A stretch of DNA of 64,000 nt from SURF-21 sp964510515 (GCA_964510515.1 CAZEAU010000008.1:1-64000); one strand, 5' to 3'; numbered from the stretch's first letter, positions 17,376 to 26,005 are shown. A program made the numbers and translations. The notes: generated by a model not told the origin, from the letters alone.

Positions 17376-18842
17376 ATGGGAGACAAGGGACATCTGCTCC
17401 TGGCGGACGACAACAAGCTGGTGGTCAAGGTCACCGGCTCCATACTGGAACGGGCCGGCTACCGGGTCGACGTCGCCTGGGACGGGATCGAGGCCGCGGT
17501 CAAGGCCTTTTCCCTCCTGCCCGACCTCTTGGTCCTCGACGTGGAAATGCCCAGGATAAAAGGCTATCAGGTCTGCCGCCTGCTCAAGGAGGACCAGCTC
17601 ACGTCGTGGATGCCGGTGATCATGCTCACGGGCAGGGAACACCAGAGCGACATGTTCTGGGGCCTCAAGGCGGGAGCCGACGCCTATATCACCAAGGGCT
17701 TCAGGCCCGAGCACCTGCTCGAGAAGGTGGACGAACTCCTCTCCCGGGCCCCGGGCTACACGGAGGAACGCGAGCTCTCCCGCAAGAGGAAAAAGGAGGT
17801 CAGCGAGGACTACGTCATCGACAAGATAACCGACCTCCTCGACCGTAAGCTCTACGAGACCACCATACACAACGACATCGCCTCGCTCTCGAGCTCGCTC
17901 CAGGATTTCTCCGAGACCCTGAAATCGGTGTTCGAGTTCCTGGCCAGGCTCTTCAACTACAACGCGGCAGCCGTGCTCTTCCTCGACGAGCAGGAGATGT
18001 ATATCTTCAACAACCGCAGCCCTTCCCGGCAGATGCAGGACGAGCTGGAGCGGGAGGCCATGCGCACGGCGACCGGCTATGCCTGGAAGGTCGACGACCC
18101 GGACATGGTCAGGCGGGTGCTCCTCGACCCGGAACGCCCCGCGGACCCCGGGGACATGCAGGTGGGGCAGGAATACGTGCATATACCCCTGACCGCCCAC
18201 AAGGAGGTGATGGGGGTGTTGGTGGCCGCCGGGCCGCCCTCCCCCGCCTTCCGGCGCGACGCGCCCGGCATCCTCAACCTGGTCAACAACGAGCTGAGCA
18301 TGATCCTGGACAACGCCCGCCTCTACGAGGGAGCCAAGCGCATGGCCATCACCGACGGCTTGACCAGGATATACAACCACCGCTTCTTCCAGGAACTGCT
18401 GGAAAAGGAGTTCAAGCGCGCCTGCCGCTACAACACCATCTTCTCGCTCATCATGCTGGACATCGATTTCTTCAAACGCATCAACGACACCTACGGTCAC
18501 CTCTTCGGCGACGAGATGCTCAAGCAGATGGCGGGGCTGGTGAAAGGTTGCTTGAGGGCCATGGACATACTGGCGCGCTACGGCGGCGAGGAGTTCGCCA
18601 TACTGCTCCCGGAAACGGACCTCGAGGACGCGGTGTTCACCGCGGACCGCATACGCATGGCGGTCGAGAACCACGACTTCTCGCTCGCCGGGGAAGAATC
18701 CGTCCGGGTCACCGTGAGCCAGGGGGTTACGTCTTTCCCCTCGCCCGGCATCGAGACGCGCTCGGACATCGTGGCCAAGGCGGATGCCGCCCTCTACGAG
18801 GCCAAGGGGGCGGGGCGCAACTGCGTGCGCGAGAGGGTATAG
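17376..18842 (+). CDS. response regulator - GAF - GGDEF diguanylate cyclase
   Basis: 488 residues in three parts: a receiver (about 5-125; phosphoacceptor Asp in LVLDVEMPRIKG, Lys in YITKGF), a GAF domain (about 160-310) and a GGDEF domain (about 325-488). The active site reads ARYGGEEFAILL and the preceding RAMD lies exactly five residues before GGEEF, a canonical inhibitory I-site. The enzyme makes cyclic di-GMP from GTP, controlled by phosphorylation and by a GAF ligand, with product inhibition. It follows the CpaB-like gene, which fits control of surface structures. ATG 17376 has GAAAGGAAGG upstream. Confidence 0.95.
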   Translation: MGDKGHLLLADDNKLVVKVTGSILERAGYRVDVAWDGIEAAVKAFSLLPDLLVLDVEMPRIKGYQVCRLLKEDQLTSWMPVIMLTGREHQSDMFWGLKAGADAYITKGFRPEHLLEKVDELLSRAPGYTEERELSRKRKKEVSEDYVIDKITDLLDRKLYETTIHNDIASLSSSLQDFSETLKSVFEFLARLFNYNAAAVLFLDEQEMYIFNNRSPSRQMQDELEREAMRTATGYAWKVDDPDMVRRVLLDPERPADPGDMQVGQEYVHIPLTAHKEVMGVLVAAGPPSPAFRRDAPGILNLVNNELSMILDNARLYEGAKRMAITDGLTRIYNHRFFQELLEKEFKRACRYNTIFSLIMLDIDFFKRINDTYGHLFGDEMLKQMAGLVKGCLRAMDILARYGGEEFAILLPETDLEDAVFTADRIRMAVENHDFSLAGEESVRVTVSQGVTSFPSPGIETRSDIVAKADAALYEAKGAGRNCVRERV

Positions 18843-18865
18843 CGAACCGCGAGCCCGGCCGGGCG

Positions 18866-18896
18866 GCCTGCGCCCGCGCTGGCGGCGGGCGCAGGC
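18866..18896. terminator. hairpin between convergent genes
   Basis: A perfect 12-bp stem (GCCTGCGCCCGC at 18866-18877, complement at 18885-18896, 7-nt loop) lies between the stops of the diguanylate cyclase and desaturase-like genes. The plus strand then reads TCCGTTT, a weak T-tract, so it may end transcription from the left and possibly from both sides. Confidence 0.5.
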
Positions 18897-18906
18897 TCCG
18901 TTTCCC

Positions 18907-20313
18907 TCAACCGCTGCGCAGCGTGCGCCAGAGGTTCAACCCGCTGTCCACCGCCATCTCCGTGCCCACACCCCGACCGCCCGCGTCGGCCCCCACCAGG
19001 TAGAGGCCCTCGACCGGGGTAACGCTCGAGGGGCGCTTGTCGCCCACCTGATGGCGGTTCTGGGCCACCCCGATGACCTCTCCCGTCCACCTGCCGGAGA
19101 TCTCGGCGACATAACTGATATCGGTGCGTATCTTCCAGATCACGTGCTTTTCGATGTCCGGATAGAGGTCCTGCACGGTGTTCTCCATGCGGTCGAGCAA
19201 CTCATTGCAGATCGCCGCGGACTGTTCGGGATCCTCCAGGCTGGGGGGGGCCAGGGAGCCCGCCAGCACCAGCTGGCATCCGGGAGGAGCCAGGGAGGGG
19301 TCCGCGATGGAGGGCACGGGCAGAAAGATGGGGGCCTGCCTTTCCATCATCTCCGCATCGCTGAAATCGGGGAAATAGCACGCCAGGTGGTCCTTTATCA
19401 GCTCGGCGTCCAGGGCGTACTTCACGCTCACCGCCCCGAAGGAAAGCCGCAGCCCGTCCACCATGGAGAGGTAGTCGTCGGAGAAGTTGTGCCTCCCGGC
19501 CAAGGCCACCGTCTCCTTGATGCCGTTGTTGCTGATGACGATGTCCGCGGGGATGAACCCGCCCGCCTCGACCCCCCTCACCTTGCCGCCCTCGACGACG
19601 ATACGCTCCACCGGGGTGGAGTAGCGCAGCTCTCCCCCCAGCGACTGCATGGCGTCCAGGAAGGCCATGGGCACGGAGCGCATGCCGCCCACGGGGTAGC
19701 TGAGGCTTTTCTGCTTGGTCTGGGTGGAGAAGCAATAGATGAACTCCCCCGTGGAGGCCGCCCTGCGGGAGACGCACATGTACATGCCGGTGAACCCGTC
19801 CAGGAGGCGGTTGAGCTGATCGTCATCGACGAAGCGGGCCATGTACTCGGCCAGGGACACCTCGTCGAGGGCCTGCAGCTCCTGCGGAGTGCGCTCCCGC
19901 GAGAGGTCCCTGAGCAGGGTCCGGGCGCCCTCACGGTTCTCGGGAAGGACCCCTATCTCCTCGAGAAGCTTGTCCAGGACCTCGTCCTCGTCTAGCGTCT
20001 GAGATATCACCGCGGTGCGTCCGCCCGTGGTGAACACCATCGCCGTATCCATGACCACGAAAGAGAGCTCCGCGCCCACGATGTTCGCGACCTCTCCCAT
20101 GGGCCCCTTCTCCCCCCGGGCCAGCCAGTGCACGCCGGTGTCGTAGATGAAGCCGTCGCGCTCGAAACTCGCCCCCTTGCCTCCCGGATAGCTGTTCCTC
20201 TCCAGGACGGTGACCTTCGCCCCTTCCTTGGCGAGGAGCGGCGCCACGCTCGCGCCGCCCATCCCCGTGCCGATGACCACGACCTTACTGCCCTTCAAAG
20301 TACCTGCCACCAT
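18907..20313 (-). CDS. FAD-dependent phytoene desaturase/CrtI-like oxidoreductase
   Basis: A 468-residue flavoprotein. The N-terminal dinucleotide-binding loop VVVIGTGMGGASVAPLLAK is followed by the family's VLERNSYPGGKGASFERDGF, and near the C-terminus GLYLVGADAGGRGVGTEMA closes the FAD site. Relatives desaturate carotenoids or reduce polyprenyl chains and retinol. No carotenoid gene is nearby, so the substrate is open. The frame is open upstream to 20517, but ATG 20313 has AGGAGGTGG at correct spacing. The mRNA probably begins near 20565, giving a 250-nt leader with a terminator-like hairpin. Confidence 0.85.
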   Translation of the reverse strand: MVAGTLKGSKVVVIGTGMGGASVAPLLAKEGAKVTVLERNSYPGGKGASFERDGFIYDTGVHWLARGEKGPMGEVANIVGAELSFVVMDTAMVFTTGGRTAVISQTLDEDEVLDKLLEEIGVLPENREGARTLLRDLSRERTPQELQALDEVSLAEYMARFVDDDQLNRLLDGFTGMYMCVSRRAASTGEFIYCFSTQTKQKSLSYPVGGMRSVPMAFLDAMQSLGGELRYSTPVERIVVEGGKVRGVEAGGFIPADIVISNNGIKETVALAGRHNFSDDYLSMVDGLRLSFGAVSVKYALDAELIKDHLACYFPDFSDAEMMERQAPIFLPVPSIADPSLAPPGCQLVLAGSLAPPSLEDPEQSAAICNELLDRMENTVQDLYPDIEKHVIWKIRTDISYVAEISGRWTGEVIGVAQNRHQVGDKRPSSVTPVEGLYLVGADAGGRGVGTEMAVDSGLNLWRTLRSG

Positions 20314-20419
20314 GCCACCTCCTGGTCTGCCGCCTCGCCTCCTCGGTCCTGTCCGGGGCCGAATCCGGGTGCCGGAATCAACCCACAAGCGCCCCCCGCG
20401 CCTGAGCGGGCGGGCGATC

Positions 20420-20498
20420 AAAAAGTAGAAACCCAAGATACCTTTGGGGCCGCCGGACCGGGGCCCGACGTTTTCTACTCGGCATCCTGGGTTCCTAC
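20420..20498 (-). terminator. terminator-like hairpin in mRNA leader (candidate attenuator)
   Basis: Read on the minus strand, GTAGGAACCCAGGATGCC (20498-20481) pairs with GGTATCTTGGGTTTCTAC (20442-20425). All 18 positions pair in RNA if G-U pairs count (three G-U). The second arm is followed at once by TTTTT (20424-20420). This is an intrinsic-terminator layout placed about 110 nt before the start codon of the same transcript. The loop is about 38 nt and GC-rich. Confidence 0.6.
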
Positions 20499-20571
20499 CA
20501 ACGTTCCGGACGCGCAAGTCCCAAAAGCGCTTCAGTTCAGGTTTTCCCCCGATTCCAGCCGGAACGCCTCA

Positions 20572-20599
20572 ATCATATCATTCTCTTTTCGAGTGTCAA
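20572..20599 (-). promoter_or_regulatory. strong promoter of desaturase-like gene
   Basis: On the minus strand TTGACA (20599-20594), a 16-nt spacer and TATGAT (20577-20572). It has the best -35 box in the window. The predicted start is near 20565. Confidence 0.7.
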
Positions 20600-20760
20600 T
20601 AGGGTGGGGGGTAATATTCTCGAAAATGTCCTTTGTGTACCAATATATACCATTTCATCGCCCCCTCCCGTTCTCCCTCTACGCCGCCGCCGGCGGCGGG
20701 CAGACCCCCGCCTTCTGCTATTATGTATTGGTGAGGAGGAGGGATGGAAGAGGAGGTACG

Positions 20761-21678
20761 ATGGCCATGTGGAACGTCAAGGGCTGCCTGATCCCACTGG
20801 TGACCACCTTCGCCGCCGACGGCGGTCTGGATGAGCAGGCCTTGAGGAACCTGGTGGATTACCTCATCGAGGAACAGGCCGCCGATGCCATCATCCCCTG
20901 CGGCACCACGGGTGAATCTCCCACCCTCAGCCACCGGGAGCACATGAAGGTCATCGAGGTGGTGCAGGAGCAGACGGCGGGGAGGGTGCCGGTCATCGCC
21001 GGCACCGGGAGCAACAGCACCACCGAGGCCATCGAGCTGACCGTCGCCGCCGAGAAACTCGGCGTGGACGGGAGCCTGCAGGTCTGCCCCTATTACAACC
21101 GCCCCACCCAGGAGGGTATTTACGCGCATTACCGGGCCGTCGCCGAGAGCACCTCCCTCCCGCTCATCCTCTACAACATCCCCGCCAGGACGGGGAGGAA
21201 CATCGAGGTGGAGACCATGCTGCGCCTCGCGCAGATGGAGAACGTGGTAGGGGTCAAAGAGGCCAGCGGGAACATCCTGCAGGTGAACGCGATAATCGAG
21301 GAGATGCGCAGGGCGGGGAGGGACTTCTTCGTCTATTCCGGCGAGGACCAGTTGACCTTCCAGGTGCTCTGCCTCGGCGGTCACGGCTGCATAGCGGCGG
21401 TCGGCCACGTGCTGGGCAGGGAGTTCGGCCGCATGTGCAGGCTGGCTTGGGAGGGCCGGGTGGAGGAGGCGCGCGAACTGCATTTCCGCGTCATGCCCCT
21501 GGTGCGCGCCCTCTTCTGCGAGCCCAACCCCACCGCCATCAAGCAGGCCTTGAATTGGATGGGGGTGGCGGTCGGCGGCCTGCGCCTCCCGCTGCTTCCC
21601 CTCACGCACGAGGGCAGGGAGACCCTGCGCCGTGCGCTTATCGCTTTGGGGAAAGCGTCCGCCGAGGACTGCACCTGA
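20761..21678 (+). CDS. dapA: 4-hydroxy-tetrahydrodipicolinate synthase (DapA) family
   Basis: A 305-residue class I aldolase. Family marks are CGTTGESPTLSHREH (about 47-61), VIAGTGSNSTTEAIE, the active-site Tyr in ILYNIPARTG (Y138) and the Schiff-base Lys in VGVKEASGN (K166). It condenses pyruvate with aspartate semialdehyde in lysine and peptidoglycan-precursor synthesis. Other NAL-superfamily aldolases share these residues, but the TTGE and YNIPARTG patterns favour DapA. ATG 20761 has GGAGG 5 nt upstream; the open frame upstream of it is not used. No other lysine gene is adjacent. Confidence 0.92.
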   Translation: MAMWNVKGCLIPLVTTFAADGGLDEQALRNLVDYLIEEQAADAIIPCGTTGESPTLSHREHMKVIEVVQEQTAGRVPVIAGTGSNSTTEAIELTVAAEKLGVDGSLQVCPYYNRPTQEGIYAHYRAVAESTSLPLILYNIPARTGRNIEVETMLRLAQMENVVGVKEASGNILQVNAIIEEMRRAGRDFFVYSGEDQLTFQVLCLGGHGCIAAVGHVLGREFGRMCRLAWEGRVEEARELHFRVMPLVRALFCEPNPTAIKQALNWMGVAVGGLRLPLLPLTHEGRETLRRALIALGKASAEDCT

Positions 21679-21781
21679 GGGTGCGGAGAGATGCGCGCCG
21701 CAGACGGTGCGGTCGCGGGACGCGAGAGGCGACAGGAGCGCCGCCGGAGGCGGCGCATGGATAAAGAGAGAGGTGGGCAAG

Positions 21782-22051
21782 ATGTGTCGGGAAGGCATAG
21801 ACCTGGTCACCCTGAAAGTGGCCTTGAAACACAGCGCAGACCGCCTTGAGCAGGAGATGACCCACCTGCGCCAGTGGTCGGCCCTGGCCGCGAACGTCAA
21901 CCTGGACTCGGTCTCCTCGCGCCTGCGGGGGGCCCTGGACGCGGTCACCGGGGGAGAGGAGCTGGTCAACGCCTGCGTGCGCGACCTCTCGGACCGGCAG
22001 GTGCGGGGCCCCCACGCGGCGGGGTCGGGGGTCACCATCACCCCCATGTAG
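21782..22051 (+). CDS. uncharacterised 89-residue protein
   Basis: A small, mainly helical protein (starts MCREGIDLVTLKVALKHSA, ends TITPM) with no recognised domain. ATG 21782 has GAGAGG 9 nt upstream, and the gene follows dapA by about 100 nt on the same strand. It converges with the MoaD-like gene, with 8 nt between the stops. Coding is supported by the ribosome site and by amino-acid composition unlike the GC-driven shadow frames; function is unknown. Confidence 0.6.
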   Translation: MCREGIDLVTLKVALKHSADRLEQEMTHLRQWSALAANVNLDSVSSRLRGALDAVTGGEELVNACVRDLSDRQVRGPHAAGSGVTITPM

Positions 22052-22059
22052 GCGGCGGG

Positions 22060-22308
22060 CTAACCTCCCGCTACCGGCGGGTAGAGGGAGACCTCGTCGG
22101 CGGGCCGGAGCCGGGTCCTCCGGCCCTTGAGGTAATTTATATTACGCCCATTCACCAGCACGATGCAGTGCCTGGTGTAGGCAGATACCTTGCCGCCGTA
22201 CCTCCTCTCCACCTCCTTGAGCACCGCTCCCACCGTCTTCTGGTCGGTCTCATATCCCGACTCGCCGGTCGCCTTGCGCAGCAGGGTGAAGAACTTTACC
22301 GTGGCCAT
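22060..22308 (-). CDS. MoaD/ThiS-family sulfur carrier protein
   Basis: An 82-residue beta-grasp protein (MATVKFFTLLRKATG...) ending in Gly-Gly (PPVAGG), the tail that is adenylated and thiocarboxylated in molybdopterin or thiamin synthesis. The middle segments VLVNGRNI and DEVSLYPPVAGG match MoaD. It lies just downstream of the aldehyde:ferredoxin oxidoreductase gene on the same strand, a common pairing that supplies sulfur for the tungstopterin cofactor. ATG 22308 has AAAGGA upstream. The matching activating enzyme is probably the ThiF-like protein at 15.7 kb. Confidence 0.88.
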   Translation of the reverse strand: MATVKFFTLLRKATGESGYETDQKTVGAVLKEVERRYGGKVSAYTRHCIVLVNGRNINYLKGRRTRLRPADEVSLYPPVAGG

Positions 22309-22458
22309 CCGTTTCCTTTCGCATCGCGTTCTCGCGGGCTTGCTGCTCGTGGGGCGCCCGCGCCGCCTTCCTTCCCTTGCGCAGGCATGCCGCGGGACCC
22401 CGCCAAGGTCCAGCGGGCAGCATCCCGCGGGCACGCCGCGCCGCGCGCGCTTGCCGCT

Positions 22459-24525
22459 TTACCCGTGCAGCGCCGCGGCGACGTCCGCGAGGCCCAGTCC
22501 CTCCAGGCAGTCGCGGCTGGGGCGGCCCCGGTCGTCTATATCGCGGAGGCGATAGAAGTCCTCGATCATCTCGTCGAAGGCCACCGTCTTGCGCTGCATC
22601 TCCCCCGCGTCCCCCGCCGCCAGCTTTTTGCGCTTCCCCGAGAAGCCGGGCAGGTAGTTCAGCGAGACGAGTATCTTGTCCATGTGGGGATAGAGGTACT
22701 TGTTGAGGATATTGGTGGTGGTCTTGGTGAAGCCCTCGAACCTCAGCTTCTGCAGCGGCGCCAGCGACATGAACTGCGGATAGACCGCCGTGAGCAGCCC
22801 CGAGGTTGAGCCCTCGGGGTGGGGCTCGAGGATGCGCGCGGGCAGGCGGTCGTGCTCGCGTGTCGCGCCCATGAGGTTGCCCAAGGCGCGCTTGATGTAC
22901 CAGATGCGGTCCCCCACCCGGCACAGTTCATCCGGATCGTAGCCGAAGCCGGTGAGGGAGTTGAGCATCATAGCCATGTCCTGCAAGGTCCCTCCCGCGG
23001 ACCCCCAGGCGAACTGGCAGATGACCGCGGAGTTGGCGATCACGCCCTTCCTCTGGCTGGTGACGGTCTGGGCGGCCTTGCCCTTGGCCCGGTAGGGCCA
23101 TGTCCGCTTGGTCTTCACATCGTTGTGGTTGGAAACGCCCAGCTCCACGTAGAGGTTGGCGTCGGCGCAGTGGCAGGCCCCCCGTATGGAGGTGGCGTAG
23201 GTGAGCGCCATCCCCCACAGCGCGCGGGGGTCGTGCATGGGGCACTCCAGCCCCTTGACGTGTATGGCCATCTCCTTGCCGCCATACTTCTCGGACATGG
23301 CCCGTGAGCCTTCGGCGAGGTCGTTTCCGAACCCCTCGCGCCGCGCCGTCTTCTCGACCAGGTCGAGGAGAACGTCAGGCTGACCCCAGCCCAGCTTTAT
23401 GCCCCCGGTGTCCTTCTCCGTGATCAGCCCCGCCTCGAAGGCCTCGGTGGCGTAGGCGAGGGTGGACCCGCAGGAGATGGTATCCATGCCCAGGCGGTTG
23501 CAGAGCTCGTTGGCCTTGTGGTTGGCCTCACGGCTGTCCATGATATGCAGGGTGCCCAGGGCCGCCGCGGCCTCGTATTCCGATCCCGGCCCCTCCTCCA
23601 GGGCATAGGGACCCGATTTTACCTCCACGATGCGCTTGCAGGAGATGGGGCAGGCGTAACAGGAGTGGTTCTTGGTGAGTATGCTCTCCGCCACCGCGGT
23701 GCCCCCCAGCTCCTCCGGCCCCTTGCTCCAATAGGCCTGGCGCCAGTTCTTGGTGGGGACGTCGCCGATGGCCATGCCGTATTCCATGTGCACGTTGGAC
23801 CCGTAGGCGCGAAAACCGTCCGCCACCAGGCTGAACTTGAGTATCTCGTTCATGGTCTCGCGCGCCTTTTTAAAAGCCTCCTCGTCCGCCACGGGGGGCT
23901 TCTTGTTGCCCCGCACCACCACCGCCTTGAGCTTCTTGGAGCCCATCACCGCTCCCATGCCGCATCTCCCCGAGGTGGAGCCGCGGTCGTTCATGACGTT
24001 GGCGTACCTGACCAGGTTCTCGCCCGCGGGCCCGATGGAGATGACCTGGGCGCGCTTCTCCCCCACCTCCTGCCTGAGCAGCCCCTCCATCTCGTAGTTG
24101 TCCTTGCCCCAGAGGTGGGAAGCGTCCCTGATCTCCACTTTCTTATCGGTGACGTACAGATAGACCGGCTTCTCGGAGGCGCCGGTGACGACGATGCCGT
24201 CATAGCCCGTGCGCTTCAGCTGGGGGGAGAAATGGCCCCCCATGGAGGCCTCGCCCCAGATACCGGTGAGCGGCGAGCGGGCGCAGATCTCCAGGCGCGA
24301 GACCCCGGGCAGAGAGGTGCCCGAGAGCGGACCGTTCATGATCATCAAGATACTCTGCGGCGAAAGCGGGTCGTTTTTCCAGCCCTGCCTGTCGAAAAAC
24401 AGCTTGGCGGCCAGCCCGCTCCCGCCCAGGAAATCGCGGTAGAGCTTCTCCTCCAGCTCGAGATCCTGCGTGGTGCCGGCGGTGAGGTCCACCTCGAGCA
24501 CCTTTCCCCAGTTTCCTCCCATCAT
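22459..24525 (-). CDS. tungsten-containing aldehyde:ferredoxin oxidoreductase
   Basis: A 688-residue AOR-family enzyme. The N-terminal GNWGKVLEVDLTAGTT and LGGSGLAAKLFF are family signatures, ARSPLTGIWGEASMGGHF contacts the pterin, and the 4Fe-4S cluster ligands are in CYACPISC near 288-295, with a further Cys near 536 (DELCRVGDR). It oxidises aldehydes to acids with ferredoxin as acceptor, using a bis-pterin tungsten cofactor in the cytoplasm. The exact aldehyde cannot be inferred. ATG 24525 has GGGGAG 8 nt upstream. It forms a unit with the MoaD-like gene and has its own extended -10 promoter. Confidence 0.95.
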   Translation of the reverse strand: MMGGNWGKVLEVDLTAGTTQDLELEEKLYRDFLGGSGLAAKLFFDRQGWKNDPLSPQSILMIMNGPLSGTSLPGVSRLEICARSPLTGIWGEASMGGHFSPQLKRTGYDGIVVTGASEKPVYLYVTDKKVEIRDASHLWGKDNYEMEGLLRQEVGEKRAQVISIGPAGENLVRYANVMNDRGSTSGRCGMGAVMGSKKLKAVVVRGNKKPPVADEEAFKKARETMNEILKFSLVADGFRAYGSNVHMEYGMAIGDVPTKNWRQAYWSKGPEELGGTAVAESILTKNHSCYACPISCKRIVEVKSGPYALEEGPGSEYEAAAALGTLHIMDSREANHKANELCNRLGMDTISCGSTLAYATEAFEAGLITEKDTGGIKLGWGQPDVLLDLVEKTARREGFGNDLAEGSRAMSEKYGGKEMAIHVKGLECPMHDPRALWGMALTYATSIRGACHCADANLYVELGVSNHNDVKTKRTWPYRAKGKAAQTVTSQRKGVIANSAVICQFAWGSAGGTLQDMAMMLNSLTGFGYDPDELCRVGDRIWYIKRALGNLMGATREHDRLPARILEPHPEGSTSGLLTAVYPQFMSLAPLQKLRFEGFTKTTTNILNKYLYPHMDKILVSLNYLPGFSGKRKKLAAGDAGEMQRKTVAFDEMIEDFYRLRDIDDRGRPSRDCLEGLGLADVAAALHG

Positions 24526-24837
24526 GGCGACTACTCCCCTCCCTGGTTTCCAGCCAGTCCCGATCGCGGGTCAAGCGACCCCGTTTCTGAGCTCTATCGA
24601 CCTCCTCCCGCACAGGCGGCCCGCGCTCTTGATGCTCCTCTATTTGCTGTCCCAAGCAAGAATATTATAGCAGAGCCTGGCGGGGGCCTCGTCCGCCTGC
24701 GGCGCGGAGCGGGGGCCGGGCGGGCTTTATGCCGCAAGCCGCCCCCCGGCGGCGCGGCCGCCGCGCGGCACATGGGGGCTTCAGGCGCTCGCGGGGTCGC
24801 CGTCGCCGGGGGGGGCGACAGAAACCCCCCGCGGGGG
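24526..24837. other. 312-nt region between AOR and regulator genes
   Basis: Contains the minus-strand extended -10 box of the AOR gene (24664-24672) and a leader of about 130 nt. The stretch 24700-24837 is GC-rich. No gene, terminator with T-run or known riboswitch pattern was recognised. Confidence 0.45.
24664..24672 (-). promoter_or_regulatory. extended -10 promoter of AOR gene
   Basis: Minus strand TGCTATAAT: a perfect TATAAT (24669-24664) with the TGn extension. The -35 region has no consensus match, which extended -10 promoters tolerate. Start predicted near 24657. Confidence 0.55.
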
Positions 24838-25704
24838 TCACCTCCGGGAGAAGGCGCGGGTGATGAATCTGTGCAGGGTCTTCCAGGTGTCCTCCTTGCG
24901 CGCCTCGCCGTCCCCGGAGAGCAGGATGGCGATGCTCTGACCCATGCCGACCATCGCATAGGATATGACCTCGAGGTCCTCGAAGGGAAACATCTGGCCC
25001 GCCTCGACCCCCTCCCGGATATCACCCTCGATGCTGCTCGCGAGCTGCCTGTAAACCTCCCGGAGTTGGTTCACGAGGCGCGGGTTTCCCACCGTCTCTC
25101 CGAGGAGCATGTAGAGGAGCTCGCTGCGCTCCAGGTAGAGCTCGAACATCTCCTGCCCCTTGACCTCGATGCGGGCGACGAAATCCTCTCCCTCCTCCCC
25201 GTCGAGCCTGTCCGCTATGCGCGCCAGCGTGTTCTCGATAAGCCGCTTGATCACCTCGACGAGGATATCCTCCTTGCTGTCGAAGTACACGTAGAAGGTG
25301 CCCTTGGCTATCCCCGTTGCCTGCACGATCTCATCTATGGTCGTGCCGTGATAGCCCTTGGCGGCGAAGAGCTCGGTGGCGTTGTCTATGATGCGCTCCC
25401 TGCGGTCGACCGACTGCCGCTCCTCCTCCGGCTCCCCGCCGGCCTCTCCCGGCAGGGAGCTGACGATGACCCCGAAGAGCCCGGAGATGTCGCGCAGGGA
25501 CATGCCGTAGCGCAAACGCAGGTGCTCTATCATGCCCAGCCTCTCCAGGTGATGCCGCGTGAACACCTCTCCCTCGAGCGGCTGAGGGAGCGCACCCTCC
25601 TTGAGGTAGCGCCCGATCTGCGTACGGTTGATACGCGAACCCGCCTCGGACTCGTAGGCCTCGATCAGCCCGCTGAGGTCCCAACCCTTTTCTTTGTCCG
25701 CCAT
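24838..25704 (-). CDS. MerR-like HTH fused to TetR-family regulator
   Basis: 288 residues with two DNA-binding regions. Residues about 10-75 look like a MerR-type winged helix (YLKEGALPQPLEGEVFTRHHLERL, split here as INRTQIGRYLKEG and GMIEHLRLRYGMSLRDI). Residues about 100-150 are a classic TetR helix-turn-helix (RRERIIDNATELFAAKGYHG, TTIDEIVQATGIAKGTFYVY). The rest is an all-helical ligand domain. TetR proteins are usually repressors released by a small ligand, often an acyl-CoA or drug. A palindromic TetR-type operator lies 63 nt upstream of the start, suggesting autoregulation. The gene is on the same strand as AOR but 312 nt from it. Confidence 0.85.
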   Translation of the reverse strand: MADKEKGWDLSGLIEAYESEAGSRINRTQIGRYLKEGALPQPLEGEVFTRHHLERLGMIEHLRLRYGMSLRDISGLFGVIVSSLPGEAGGEPEEERQSVDRRERIIDNATELFAAKGYHGTTIDEIVQATGIAKGTFYVYFDSKEDILVEVIKRLIENTLARIADRLDGEEGEDFVARIEVKGQEMFELYLERSELLYMLLGETVGNPRLVNQLREVYRQLASSIEGDIREGVEAGQMFPFEDLEVISYAMVGMGQSIAILLSGDGEARKEDTWKTLHRFITRAFSRR

Positions 25705-26005
25705 CTGCGGCCGCCTTTTCCACGGTTTTCGGACAACGGGCCTTACGGCGCGAAGTATCGGAAAACGACTGGCTAGTCAGTCACATAATAGTACCGCGCG
25801 CTGACCCTGTCAACGCAGCGGGATGGCGGCCTGCGGCGCCCTGGAGCGCGGCGGCAGCCGATGCGCCGGCAGCGGGCTCAAGCCCCTGGAGGCCGCCTGA
25901 CCCCGGCTCACCGCTCTCTCTTCGCCCATGCTTATCCCCTTGCTTCGGGCCGGGACGGTTTGAGCGGGGCCGTGGGGGGAATAAACAAGGGGGGAGGTGT
26001 TCGCC
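25705..26005. other. 301-nt divergent region
   Basis: Between the MerR-TetR gene and the response regulator gene. It holds the palindromic operator at 25767-25782. No other gene or RNA was recognised. Confidence 0.45.
25767..25782. promoter_or_regulatory. TetR-type operator palindrome
   Basis: GACTG-GCTAGT-CAGTC: 5-bp arms around a CTAG core, 14 of 16 positions palindromic, in an AT-rich pocket upstream of the MerR-TetR gene. The form matches operators bound by many TetR repressors. Confidence 0.6.

Larger units (their letters stand above)
20314..20760. other. 447-nt divergent region between desaturase-like gene and dapA
   Basis: Contains the minus-strand promoter (20572-20599) and the leader hairpin (20420-20498) of the desaturase-like gene. 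The right third, AT-rich around 20640, should carry the dapA promoter, but no convincing -35/-10 pair was found there. No further gene is supported. Confidence 0.5.

Noticed and set aside
16690..17559. Long plus-strand frame overlapping the CpaB-like and diguanylate cyclase genes
   Set aside because: Gly/Arg/Pro-rich product typical of the off-frame of a GC-rich gene; no ribosome site; overlaps two well-supported genes.
24526..24657. Molybdenum/tungsten cofactor riboswitch in the AOR leader
   Set aside because: No recognisable consensus or terminator-like stem was found by eye; only an extended -10 promoter is supported.
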